Source: an uncultured bacterium
Lineage (GTDB): Bacteria; Desulfobacterota; Desulfobulbia; Desulfobulbales; Desulfobulbaceae
Direction of reading: 5' to 3'
DNA: 13,412 bases
Assembly: GCA_903842475.1 (NCBI GenBank)
Contig: CAIMMA010000164.1
Location: 1 to 13,412, forward strand
Below are positions 7,896 to 13,412 of this stretch, in pieces (the first letter of the stretch is position 1; each line of letters starts with the position of its first letter). Below the pieces are notes generated by a model. It did not search any database. It had not been told where the DNA came from and saw nothing but the letters and a program-made list of their open reading frames with translations. The position numbers and the translations under genes are program-made.

Positions 7896-8267
7896 TCACA
7901 GCAAAGAAGTCAGCACCTCACATTTGCGGCAGACGGTCATTTTTTCCTTCCAGCTCTGCGCCGAGGTACATTCGCAAAGTGTACCGCTGAGAAACCAGCA
8001 AAGGTGTCCGGACTGAAATTCCCAGGCCGGGCACTCCTTCTTGTGCTCGCATTTTTTGACGGTCCAGCAATCTTTGCGCTTGTTCAGCCCATCGAAGCGC
8101 TGGTTCACCGTCAGAAAATAGAGCTGCCGTTCGATATGAATGGGAATTACCCGCCATCCCTGTTCGTAGCTCTGCACCGCCTTCAAAGAAACACCAAGAA
8201 GCCCGGCAAGTTTTTTTTGGGTTTTCCCCAATTTCGACCGCAGGTTAGCGAATGTTTCACGATCCAT
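7896..8267 (-). CDS. Helix-turn-helix protein with C-terminal two-CW cysteine domain
   Basis: 123 residues from an ATG at 8267 with GGAGGGAG four bases upstream, a strong ribosome site; longer in-frame readings to 8312 ignore it. Residues 3-60 look like an XRE-type helix-turn-helix: LGKTQKKLAGLLGVSLKAVQSYEQGWR. Residues 66-117 hold nine cysteines in the pattern C67-W, C73, C79-P-A, C90-W-F, C98-x-C100, C113-x2-C116. This matches the two-CW domain found in many Desulfobacterota proteins, probably binding zinc or an iron-sulfur cluster. I infer a DNA-binding sensor of metal, redox or sulfur state; no target is proven. It lies 93 bases upstream of mnmA on the same strand, so it may head the mnmA-mtaB-cinA-recA operon. 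Confidence 0.8.
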   Translation of the reverse strand: MDRETFANLRSKLGKTQKKLAGLLGVSLKAVQSYEQGWRVIPIHIERQLYFLTVNQRFDGLNKRKDCWTVKKCEHKKECPAWEFQSGHLCWFLSGTLCECTSAQSWKEKMTVCRKCEVLTSLL

Positions 8268-8507
8268 ATTTCTCCCTCCGATGCATGAATGCCTCGTCAA
8301 CAGATACCACAAGGTAACAAAGGCGGCAATTGATTTTCATAGGCTCAGCGTGCGGCAAATACAGCCTCCCGCCGAGCGCTCGCAGATGAAAAGTCCCTGG
8401 AAAAGTAAGAAAAAATAGTGTACCTATCCTTTTAAAATTTCAATCGGAAACTGTTATCAATATCGAGCAAAGGTGCGATGGCGCACTTCAGGAGATAGGA
8501 AAAACAC

Positions 8508-8879
8508 ATGACCTCAGAACAGAAAGTAAACGGAACCGGCATCCTGCGGTTGAAGAGGGCGATAACCTGCTCCTCTGCCGGACTTTGCGCAGCCTGGAAA
8601 AACGAAGAGGCCTTTCGCCAGGAATTGCTGCTGGGCGCACTGCTGCTTCCCCTGGCCTGCTGGCTTGGCGACAGCGGCGGTGAGCGCGCCCTGCTCGTTG
8701 GCAGCCTGTTGCTGGTACTGATCGTCGAGCTGCTTAATACCGCCGTCGAGGTGGTGGTCAACCGCATCAGCCTCGACCGGCACGAACTCTCCGGCCTGGC
8801 CAAGGATTTAGGTTCTGCGGCCGTATCCATGTCGCTGGTCAATGCCGGTATTATCTGGCTGTTGGTGTTGTTCACCTGA
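8508..8879 (+). CDS. dgkA: Diacylglycerol kinase, prokaryotic DgkA family
   Basis: 123 residues, the family's size. This inner-membrane enzyme phosphorylates diacylglycerol (or undecaprenol in some bacteria), recycling lipid from envelope synthesis. Residues 33-39 (EEAFRQE) form the amphipathic surface helix. Three hydrophobic segments follow at about 40-54, 61-77 and 103-122. The catalytic motif E74-LLNTA-VE81 corresponds to E. coli E69-LLNSA-IE76, and N77 and E81 are present. The start at 8508 has AGGAGATAGGA upstream. A small hairpin GTGCG-ATGG-CGCAC lies at about 8473-8486 before the ribosome site. The 240-base divergent gap from 8268 to 8507 is AT-rich near 8405-8460, suggesting promoters, but I cannot fix boxes with confidence. 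Confidence 0.95.
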   Translation: MTSEQKVNGTGILRLKRAITCSSAGLCAAWKNEEAFRQELLLGALLLPLACWLGDSGGERALLVGSLLLVLIVELLNTAVEVVVNRISLDRHELSGLAKDLGSAAVSMSLVNAGIIWLLVLFT

Positions 8880-8921
8880 CCGGTCCCTTGCCCCCTGCCG
8901 CGTTCCCCTCTCGCTCCCTTC

Positions 8922-8957
8922 AAAAAAAACCGCCTGCGAGACGTCCCTCGAGGCGGT
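8922..8957 (-). terminator. Rho-independent terminator, minus strand
   Basis: On the minus strand ACCGCCT and AGGCGGT (8951-8957 with 8929-8935) pair, with CGAG/CTCG continuing inside past one bulged G, and eight T follow (8929 down to 8922). On the plus strand only a weak TGTTTT follows, so this is primarily a leftward terminator. It could secondarily end dgkA transcripts. No annotated leftward gene precedes it, which points to an extra transcript from the 8960-9140 region. Confidence 0.7.
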
Positions 8958-8958
8958 G

Positions 8959-9138
8959 TCAGCCTGTTTTCACCATACCCTTGGATGACGGACGGGTAGC
9001 CCGCCGCAGGGCCGACGCCGCGATCTCCCCGCTCCTGTCCGAAATACTCGTGCACACCAAAGGTTTTTGGGAGTAACGCATCCCGTGCGCCCCAAACCGC
9101 CACGCCGCCTTTCCGGAAAATTTTCGTTCACTTTCCAT
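8959..9138 (-). other. Candidate small transcription unit (micro-ORF or structured RNA) upstream of the nickel operon
   Basis: This covers most of the 392-base gap between dgkA and nikMN. A leftward transcript would end at the terminator at 8957-8922. It can be read as a micro-ORF: ATG at 9081 gives 40 codons, ATG at 9138 gives 59, both ending with TGA at 8961-8959, one base before the terminator stem. No good ribosome site is present; only GGGG lies eight bases before the 9081 ATG. Alternatively it may be a structured RNA: ACCTTTGG near 9062-9055 pairs with CCAAGGGT near 8983-8976, enclosing CGGAC/GTCCG and GCCC/GGGC hairpins. It matches no RNA family I can name; 6S RNA and cobalamin riboswitch were considered and not supported. 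Confidence 0.35.
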
Positions 9139-9191
9139 TTGACACACAGTAATCGATTTTGTAACACATAATGGTGTTACCGAGGGGTAAT
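9139..9191 (+). promoter_or_regulatory. Promoter and NikR-like operator of the nickel transporter operon
   Basis: TTGACA at 9139-9144 is a perfect -35 box. At the usual distance lies a perfect inverted repeat, GTAACAC (9161-9167), six bases, GTGTTAC (9174-9180), covering the expected -10 region. Further GTAAT half-site-like words at 9149 and 9187 continue it with a 12-13 base step. GTGTTAC and GTAACAC are the half-sites I recall for deltaproteobacterial NikR, though described with the opposite order and a longer spacer. Nickel-dependent repression of nikMNQO is the natural inference. The -10 itself is poor (TAACAC), and the alternative CATAAT sits 22 bases from the -35. Confidence 0.5.
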
Positions 9192-9271
9192 TTGTATTAT
9201 CATCCCCCGACCATTTTCGTTCCAACACCCAAAAATAAAATTTTGCGGACGTTGTCTGGGGAGAAACAAGC

Positions 9272-10309
9272 ATGCATATGGCCGACGCTCTTCTTTCCCC
9301 TGCGGTTGGCGGCATGATGTGGGCAACCACCGCCGGAGCCATCGCTTGCTGTGCCAGAAAAGTCCAGCAGGACCTCGATGACCGAAAAATCCCCTTGATG
9401 GGGGTGCTCGGCGCCTTCATCTTTGCCGCCCAGATGATCAATTTCACCATCCCGGCCACCGGCTCCTCCGGACACCTCGGCGGGGGCATGATCCTGGCCA
9501 TCCTGCTCGGTCCCTATGCCGCCTTCCTGACCATTGCCTCGGTGCTGACCGTACAGGCCCTGTTCTTTGCCGATGGTGGCTTGCTGGCGCTGGGATGCAA
9601 TATTTTCAACCTCGGGATTTTCCCCTGTTGTATTGCTTATCCCTTGATCTACAAACCCATCGCCGGAGACCGGACAAACCCGATGCGCATCGCCATCGGC
9701 GCCACGCTGGCCGGAATCGTCGGCCTGCAGCTGGGGGCCTTGGGGGTAGTGTTCGAAACCGTTCTTTCGGGTATTTCGGCGTTGCCGCTCAATGTTTTTC
9801 TCTGGGCCATGCTGCCGATCCATCTTGCCATCGGGCTGGTTGAAGGTCTGGTCACCACGGCGGTGGTTTCGTTTGTCTGGAAGGCCCGACCGGAGATCCT
9901 CGAATTCTCCGCCACCTCCCGCCCGCTGGGCAACCTGTCCATCGGTAAGGTACTGACGAGTCTTGCTCTGGCTGCGGTGCTCACCGGCGGGGGGTTGTCC
10001 TGGTTTGCCTCCTCACTCCCCGATGGTCTGGAATGGGCGATGGCCAAAACCTCAAGCCAGGAAGAACCGGCAGCGCCAGCAAAGGAGATCCATCATCTCC
10101 TCGCCGGTATTCAGGAAAAAACGGCCTTCCTGCCGGATTATTCCTTCCAGGCCAACGAGCACCAACCAATTTCTCAGGAGAAAACACCGCCATCCTGGCC
10201 GAACGTGGATAAAGGCACCACGGTATCCGGCCTGGTCGGTGGCGGCCTGACGCTGATCCTGGCGATTACGATCGGCTTTGTATTCAGGAAACGCAGTCGA
10301 ATCATGTAG
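9272..10309 (+). CDS. nikMN: ECF nickel transporter, fused substrate-binding permease and PDGLE subunit (NikMN)
   Basis: 345 residues, inner membrane. Residues 1-210 are the CbiM/NikM S component: MHMADALLSPAVGG at the N-terminus, where the amino end and H2 bind the metal in studied homologues, and H68 in SSGHLGGG, the further conserved ligand. Several hydrophobic spans follow (about 44-60, 72-105, 107-127, 135-160, 168-200). From about residue 225 a second unit follows: one membrane span, the signature ASSLPDGLEWA, a periplasmic stretch, and a final span with a basic end. This is the PDGLE/NikN domain. Fusion of M and N is known for nickel-type transporters. The ATG at 9272 has GGGGAGA eight bases upstream. 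Nickel is favoured over cobalt because of the PDGLE domain, the MHM start and the upstream operator. Confidence 0.92.
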   Translation: MHMADALLSPAVGGMMWATTAGAIACCARKVQQDLDDRKIPLMGVLGAFIFAAQMINFTIPATGSSGHLGGGMILAILLGPYAAFLTIASVLTVQALFFADGGLLALGCNIFNLGIFPCCIAYPLIYKPIAGDRTNPMRIAIGATLAGIVGLQLGALGVVFETVLSGISALPLNVFLWAMLPIHLAIGLVEGLVTTAVVSFVWKARPEILEFSATSRPLGNLSIGKVLTSLALAAVLTGGGLSWFASSLPDGLEWAMAKTSSQEEPAAPAKEIHHLLAGIQEKTAFLPDYSFQANEHQPISQEKTPPSWPNVDKGTTVSGLVGGGLTLILAITIGFVFRKRSRIM

Positions 10310-10412
10310 CCTCTTGCTGCAGACTGCTGCAATCTCGCGGGCCGCGACGGTACGATACCAGCGCTGCTTTTTTCTTTTTGGGGTGGGAAAATGTCCGGGA
10401 GAGGCGTCACGC
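10310..10412 (+). promoter_or_regulatory. Intra-operon spacer with two small hairpins and a T run
   Basis: Between nikMN and nikQ, TCGCG-GGC-CGCGA (10335-10347) and GGTA-CGA-TACC (10349-10359) are followed by six T at 10368-10373 and more T after. This may attenuate or stabilise the message between the permease and nikQ. The stems are short, so it is only a weak terminator candidate. Confidence 0.3.
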
Positions 10413-11225
10413 ATGGCCAAAATCGAATCCGCGTTCCTTGAACTGGGCCACCTCGATGCCATGGCCTCGGGCAATTCTATGCTGCACCGACTCGATCCCC
10501 GGGTCAAGGTGCTGACCGCCGCTTTGTTTGTGGTCTGTGTTGTTTCCTTTGACAAATACGTAATCGCGGCGATGCTGCCTTTTGCGCTGGTCCTCAGCCT
10601 GCTCATGGGTCTGGGCGGCATACCGGCGCATTGCATCTTGAGAAAAGTGGCGCTGATTTCCCCCTTGGCGATTCTGCTCGGCCTGTTCAATCCTTTTCTT
10701 GACCAGCAAACCCTCCTGCACCTCGGCCCCATTGCGGTATCCGGCGGCTGGATGTCGTTTCTTTCCATCCTCCTGCGCTTCTGCCTGACGGTCGGCGCCA
10801 TGCTGATGCTGGTTGCCACCACCGGCTTCAACGGGGTCTGCATGGCCATGGAAAAGATGGGGATGCCCAAAATCTTTGCGGTCCAGCTGCTGCTGCTCTA
10901 CCGCTATATTTTTGTGCTGATGGATGAAGGTCAGCGGATGTACCGCGCCAGGGCCCTTCGTTCCTTTCAGGGACGCGGCACCGATATGAAAACCTTTGGC
11001 CATCTGATTGGCGGACTGCTGCTGCGCACTCTGGATCGTGGCCAGCGCATTCACCTGGCCATGCTCTGCCGCGGTTTCGACGGCACCATCCGCACCCGGC
11101 AAGCCCCTCGACTCACGGTTCGGGATATCGTGCTCTTTTTTCTTGCCTGTCTCATCCTCATCGCCCTACGCCGCCATGATTTTTCACTGCTGCTCGGCCA
11201 GCTGCTCACGGGACTTGTACAATGA
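10413..11225 (+). CDS. nikQ: ECF nickel transporter transmembrane (T) component NikQ/CbiQ
   Basis: 270 residues, inner membrane. It couples the ATPase to the substrate-binding permease. The ATG at 10413 with GGGAGAGG upstream gives MAKIESAFLELGHLDAMASG; an in-frame start at 10278 would add residues unlike the family. SMLHRLDPRVKVL at about 24-36 is the standard N-terminal block. Hydrophobic spans follow at about 37-70, 85-100, 112-140 and 235-255. The cytoplasmic coupling helices carry the two family Ala-Arg-Gly type motifs: RMYRARALRSFQGR near 180-193 and LAMLCRGFDG near 217-226. The last codons overlap the nikO start (ATGA), so stoichiometric synthesis is likely. Confidence 0.93.
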   Translation: MAKIESAFLELGHLDAMASGNSMLHRLDPRVKVLTAALFVVCVVSFDKYVIAAMLPFALVLSLLMGLGGIPAHCILRKVALISPLAILLGLFNPFLDQQTLLHLGPIAVSGGWMSFLSILLRFCLTVGAMLMLVATTGFNGVCMAMEKMGMPKIFAVQLLLLYRYIFVLMDEGQRMYRARALRSFQGRGTDMKTFGHLIGGLLLRTLDRGQRIHLAMLCRGFDGTIRTRQAPRLTVRDIVLFFLACLILIALRRHDFSLLLGQLLTGLVQ

Positions 11226-11980
11226 GCCATCATATCGTCGAAGTCCGGGATCTGACCCACACCTATCCGGACGGGACCGCCGCTGTCCGCGGCATCTCCT
11301 TTCGCATCCATCATGGCGAGTCGGTGGCGGTTGTCGGGGCGAACGGGGCCGGCAAATCGACCCTGCTCCTGCATCTGAACGGCTATCTTACCCCCCAGAG
11401 CGGAGCCGTCCGGATCGGTGATTTTCCCCTGACCAAGGCAACGCTCAAAGACATCCGCCGAACGGTCGGCATGGTTTTCCAGGACCCTGATGACCAGTTG
11501 TTCATGCCCACAGTCTATGAAGATGTCGCCTTCGGCCCGCTCAACCTTGGCCTGCCGCCGGAGGAGGTTGAGCAGCGTGTGCAGAAGGCCCTGCTGCGCG
11601 TCGGGGTTGCGCATCTCCGCGAACGTCCCCCCTACAAACTGTCCGGCGGTGAAAAACGGGCGGTTTCCATCGCCACCGTGCTGGCGATGTCACCGGATAT
11701 CCTGGTTATGGATGAACCGTCGTCAAATCTTGATCCGCGTGCCCGTCGGACGCTGATCGAATTGCTGGCGGGTTTTCAGCACACCAAAATAATCGCCACC
11801 CATGATCTGGACCTGGTGCTTGATCTCTGCGACCGGACCATCGTCATCCGGGAAGGCGTCATTATGGCCGACGGTCCGACCGTCGAAATATTTCGGAACG
11901 ACCGGATGCTTGCACAGTGCCACCTGGAAAAACCGCTGCGCATGCAGGCCTGTCCGGTCTGCAGTTTACCACAGGCCTGA
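11222..11980 (+). CDS. nikO: ECF nickel transporter ATPase NikO/CbiO
   Basis: 252 residues; cytoplasmic ABC ATPase that powers nickel uptake with NikQ and NikMN. All motifs are intact: Walker A GANGAGKST at about 40-48, Q-loop VFQDPDDQLF at about 88-97, signature LSGGEKR at about 140-146, Walker B ILVMDEPSSNLDP at about 160-172, and the H-loop IIATHDLDL at about 190-198. The C-terminal tail is richer in Cys and His than usual (CHLEKPLRMQACPVC), a possible metal-binding end. It overlaps nikQ by 4 bases. After the stop, 77 bases separate it from the convergent DUF1737 gene. They contain only weak hairpins such as GGCAC-AAT-GTGCC (12005-12017), so no clear terminator is seen. Confidence 0.95.
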   Translation: MSHHIVEVRDLTHTYPDGTAAVRGISFRIHHGESVAVVGANGAGKSTLLLHLNGYLTPQSGAVRIGDFPLTKATLKDIRRTVGMVFQDPDDQLFMPTVYEDVAFGPLNLGLPPEEVEQRVQKALLRVGVAHLRERPPYKLSGGEKRAVSIATVLAMSPDILVMDEPSSNLDPRARRTLIELLAGFQHTKIIATHDLDLVLDLCDRTIVIREGVIMADGPTVEIFRNDRMLAQCHLEKPLRMQACPVCSLPQA

Positions 11981-12057
11981 CCTGCCCTCCGGCGCCTTTG
12001 CTACGGCACAATGTGCCAGTCCGAAGTGTGAATCAGCCGCATGCGGAAAATCCCGCC

Positions 12058-12258
12058 TCAATACGCGCCGATCTTGGTTTCCATGGTGAACACCTCGCCT
12101 TCCACCTCTTTGACCAAGGCCTGCCCGGCGATGACCGTCTTGCCGTCATAGGTCAGGGTGGGCCCGCCATGGAGCTGCCAGCCGCGGTTGAGTTTATCGG
12201 AGACCCGCTTGCAGAACATTTCATCGTCCGGACCGGTAATACAACTGTACAATTTCAT
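12058..12258 (-). CDS. DUF1737 domain-containing small protein
   Basis: 66 residues from an ATG at 12258 with GGTGA six bases upstream. The sequence from KLYSCITG through VSDKLNRGWQLHGGPTLTYDGK matches the DUF1737 pattern, in which a short strand is followed by a helix and the G-W-Q-x-x-G-G turn. Members are small soluble proteins of unknown function, often a single domain. It faces nikO and diverges from the DUF309 gene. Its short length is normal for the family and there is no sign of truncation. Confidence 0.8.
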   Translation of the reverse strand: MKLYSCITGPDDEMFCKRVSDKLNRGWQLHGGPTLTYDGKTVIAGQALVKEVEGEVFTMETKIGAY

Positions 12259-12380
12259 TTTTTCACCGTATTGCTCTCAATTACGTGAACACTCTCAAGG
12301 AGGCTTGCCCTGCCGGAAAAACACGGCGGTGAGCCGTTTGATGGCCATCTATACTACTTAATCGCACCGCTGCAAGCCAA

Positions 12381-12914
12381 ATGATTAATCAAGGATTTGA
12401 CCCGTTCCGTGACCGCTTGAGCCGGGACATCCGCAACGATCTTTCCGAATCACTGCTCACCTGTCTGCGGGAGCACAACCTGACAGCGGCGCAGACCGTG
12501 GCCAACCGCTATCTCGCCGGCGAAAGGGCACCCTGCCATGCGGCCTATATTCTTGCGCGCCTTGACCGCTATGACCGATTTCTCACCTTGGTTGAGGGGG
12601 GACCCGCCGATGTACTCTGGAAGGGACTGGTGCTCTGGGACCTGGGATTATTTTTCGAGGTGCATGAAATTCTGGAACACGCCTGGCTGCGCGCTGCCGG
12701 GGAGGAGAAAACCTTCCTTCAGGCCCTGATCCGGGCCGCAGGGGTCTACATTAAACAAGAATTCGGCTTTGGGGATGCCGCCGCCAAGATGGCGGCCAAG
12801 GCACTGCCCATACTCGAGGCCAACCGGCATCGCCTGGCCGTCTATACCGATCCGGAACGATTGCTCTCCGCCTTGGGATCACCCCACGAGAAGCCGCCAT
12901 TCCTGCTGCATTGA
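12381..12914 (+). CDS. DUF309 domain-containing protein
   Basis: 177 residues. The C-terminal half contains the DUF309 core: LGLFFEVHEILEHAWLRA at about 88-105 with H95, E96 and E99, then EEKTFLQALIRAAGVYIKQEFG. The conserved His/Glu helices suggest a four-helix bundle that could bind metal, but no function is established. The N-terminal 80 residues (FDPFRDRLSRDIRNDLSES and a helical stretch) resemble longer family members from related bacteria, which supports the ATG at 12381 despite a weak ribosome site. A TATACT at 12350-12355 could be its -10 box; no good -35 is visible. Divergent from the DUF1737 gene by 122 bases that also hold a small ACGGC/GCCGT hairpin near 12323-12337. Confidence 0.82.
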   Translation: MINQGFDPFRDRLSRDIRNDLSESLLTCLREHNLTAAQTVANRYLAGERAPCHAAYILARLDRYDRFLTLVEGGPADVLWKGLVLWDLGLFFEVHEILEHAWLRAAGEEKTFLQALIRAAGVYIKQEFGFGDAAAKMAAKALPILEANRHRLAVYTDPERLLSALGSPHEKPPFLLH

Positions 12915-12947
12915 TACGATTTTCCAGCCGCCATGCGTGCGCCAGGG

Positions 12948-12977
12948 TTGACGCAGCGGTTCGTTTCCGGGTATGGT
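12948..12977 (+). promoter_or_regulatory. Candidate promoter of tRNA-Arg
   Basis: TTGACG (12948-12953), 18 bases, TATGGT (12972-12977), a 5/6 and 4/6 match to sigma-70 boxes. The start point would be near 12984, about 77 bases before the tRNA. The rest of 12915-13060 shows no gene. Confidence 0.45.
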
Positions 12978-13060
12978 GACGCTTATGATAGTTGCCAAAT
13001 TCGATTCGGCCACCATCAGCCAGCCCTTTCAGGGCAACTTTTCCAACCGCATGTATCTTT

Positions 13061-13137
13061 GCGCCTGTAGCTCAGCTGGATAGAGCATCGGACTTCGAAT
13101 CCGAGGGTCGGGGGTTCGAATCCCTCCGGGCGTACCA
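13061..13137 (+). tRNA. tRNA-Arg (anticodon UCG), CCA encoded
   Basis: A 77-base cloverleaf with CCA: acceptor GCGCCTG/CGGGCGT (with G-U pairs), D arm AGCTCAGCTGGATAGAGC, anticodon loop CTTCGAA in stem CGGA/TCCG with anticodon TCG, T arm GGGGGTTCGAATCCCTC, discriminator A and CCA. It reads CGA and related arginine codons. A strong terminator follows 10 bases later, so it is a single-gene unit. Confidence 0.97.
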
Positions 13138-13146
13138 AGTAGTCAA

Positions 13147-13179
13147 GGGTTTAGGGGTTTCCCCTAGACCCTTTTTTTT
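13147..13179 (+). terminator. Rho-independent terminator of tRNA-Arg
   Basis: GGGTTTAGGGG (13147-13157) pairs with CCCCTAGACCC (13161-13171): eleven pairs with one T-G, a TTT loop, then eight T at 13172-13179. A textbook terminator. Confidence 0.93.
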
Positions 13180-13296
13180 GTTCTCCGGTCGCCCTCCGGT
13201 CCGCGCTCGAGATTCTTTTTCCCAACAGGGTATTTCCTGCCCGATTTTTGACGCCCATTTTCGGCGGACATAAAAAAACTCGCATTTCACATTATT

Positions 13297-13412
13297 CTAC
13301 TTCGTGTTCAAGATGTCACGAATCCAAGGCCAGTTGGTTAAACTGCTGACAGCCTTTTTGTTTGCCGCCATTTCTGCCAAGCCTAGTTCTGCTTGGGCGG
13401 TTGCGGCATCAA
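13297..13412 (-). CDS. Unrecognised protein, C-terminal 37 codons only (runs off right edge)
   Basis: An open minus-strand frame enters from the right edge and ends in TAG at 13299-13297. The visible end is Ala-rich and helical (AQAELGLAEMAANKKAVSSL) and closes with TNWPWIRDILNTK. Frame use and the lack of stops support a real gene, but 37 residues are too few to name it. It is convergent with tRNA-Arg. The gap 13180-13296 contains a run of seven A (13272-13278), which is T on the minus strand and may be part of its terminator, though no strong stem precedes it. Confidence 0.55.
   Translation of the reverse strand, partial: DAATAQAELGLAEMAANKKAVSSLTNWPWIRDILNTK

Noticed and set aside
8432..9103. 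Minus-strand open frame of 223 codons across dgkA and the gap
   Set aside because: Its larger part is antisense to dgkA, which has full family motifs, and it reads through the terminator hairpin.
8922..9140. 6S RNA, cobalamin riboswitch or other named RNA in the dgkA-nikMN gap
   Set aside because: Size and some GC-rich words recall 6S RNA, but I could not align its closing stem and bubble. The B12-box sequence is absent. It is left as an unnamed candidate.
11978..12050. Selenocysteine read-through of the nikO TGA
   Set aside because: The frame beyond the TGA soon stops, resembles nothing, and no SECIS-like hairpin follows.
13138..13412. Attachment-site duplicate of the tRNA-Arg 3' end
   Set aside because: I compared the remaining sequence with the last 20 or so bases of the tRNA and found no copy.

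Overview
The window reads as ordinary chromosome of a GC-rich, anaerobic, selenocysteine-using bacterium. The best guess is a Desulfobulbales-type (Desulfobacterota) sulfate reducer. This rests on protein flavour, not on a marker gene: a fused NikMN nickel permease, a small HTH protein with a two-CW cysteine domain, a CxxC-type MnmA, a tRNA-Sec, and deltaproteobacterial-looking DUF309 and MTH1187 proteins.

Left part (1-2200). At the left edge, on the minus strand, is the 5' end of an unusual gene: a complete response-regulator receiver (REC) domain fused in frame to the start of a pyruvate kinase. Divergent from it is a small thiamine-binding (MTH1187/YkoF-like) protein behind a leader with terminator-like hairpins. 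Next come the selenocysteine tRNA gene (minus, CCA encoded) and a small plus-strand protein with a zinc-finger-like N-terminus and a very acidic tail.

Middle (2250-8270). Six minus-strand genes lie in transcription order: a small HTH/two-CW putative regulator, mnmA (2-thiouridine at tRNA position 34), mtaB (ms2t6A at tRNA position 37), cinA, recA, and a class I glutamine amidotransferase. mnmA/mtaB and mtaB/cinA overlap by 4 bases and cinA/recA are 23 bases apart, so this is a tRNA-thiolation plus DNA-repair operon. mtaB carries one extra base in a run of five C/G, which breaks its frame.

Right part (8500-12000). dgkA (diacylglycerol kinase) is followed by a 392-base gap. The gap holds a clear minus-strand terminator, a possible small RNA or micro-ORF, and a NikR-like inverted repeat in the promoter region of an ECF nickel transporter operon: nikMN (fused permease and PDGLE subunit), nikQ (transmembrane T component) and nikO (ATPase). 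Nickel uptake together with a Sec tRNA fits an organism with [NiFe] or [NiFeSe] hydrogenases, but no such enzyme is in the window.

Right edge (12050-13412). A DUF1737 mini-protein (minus), a DUF309 protein (plus), tRNA-Arg(UCG) with a strong terminator, and the last 37 codons of an unrecognised minus-strand gene.

The most notable observations are the REC-pyruvate kinase fusion, the two-CW regulator heading the tRNA-thiolation operon, and the undescribed minus-strand transcription unit beside the nickel operator.
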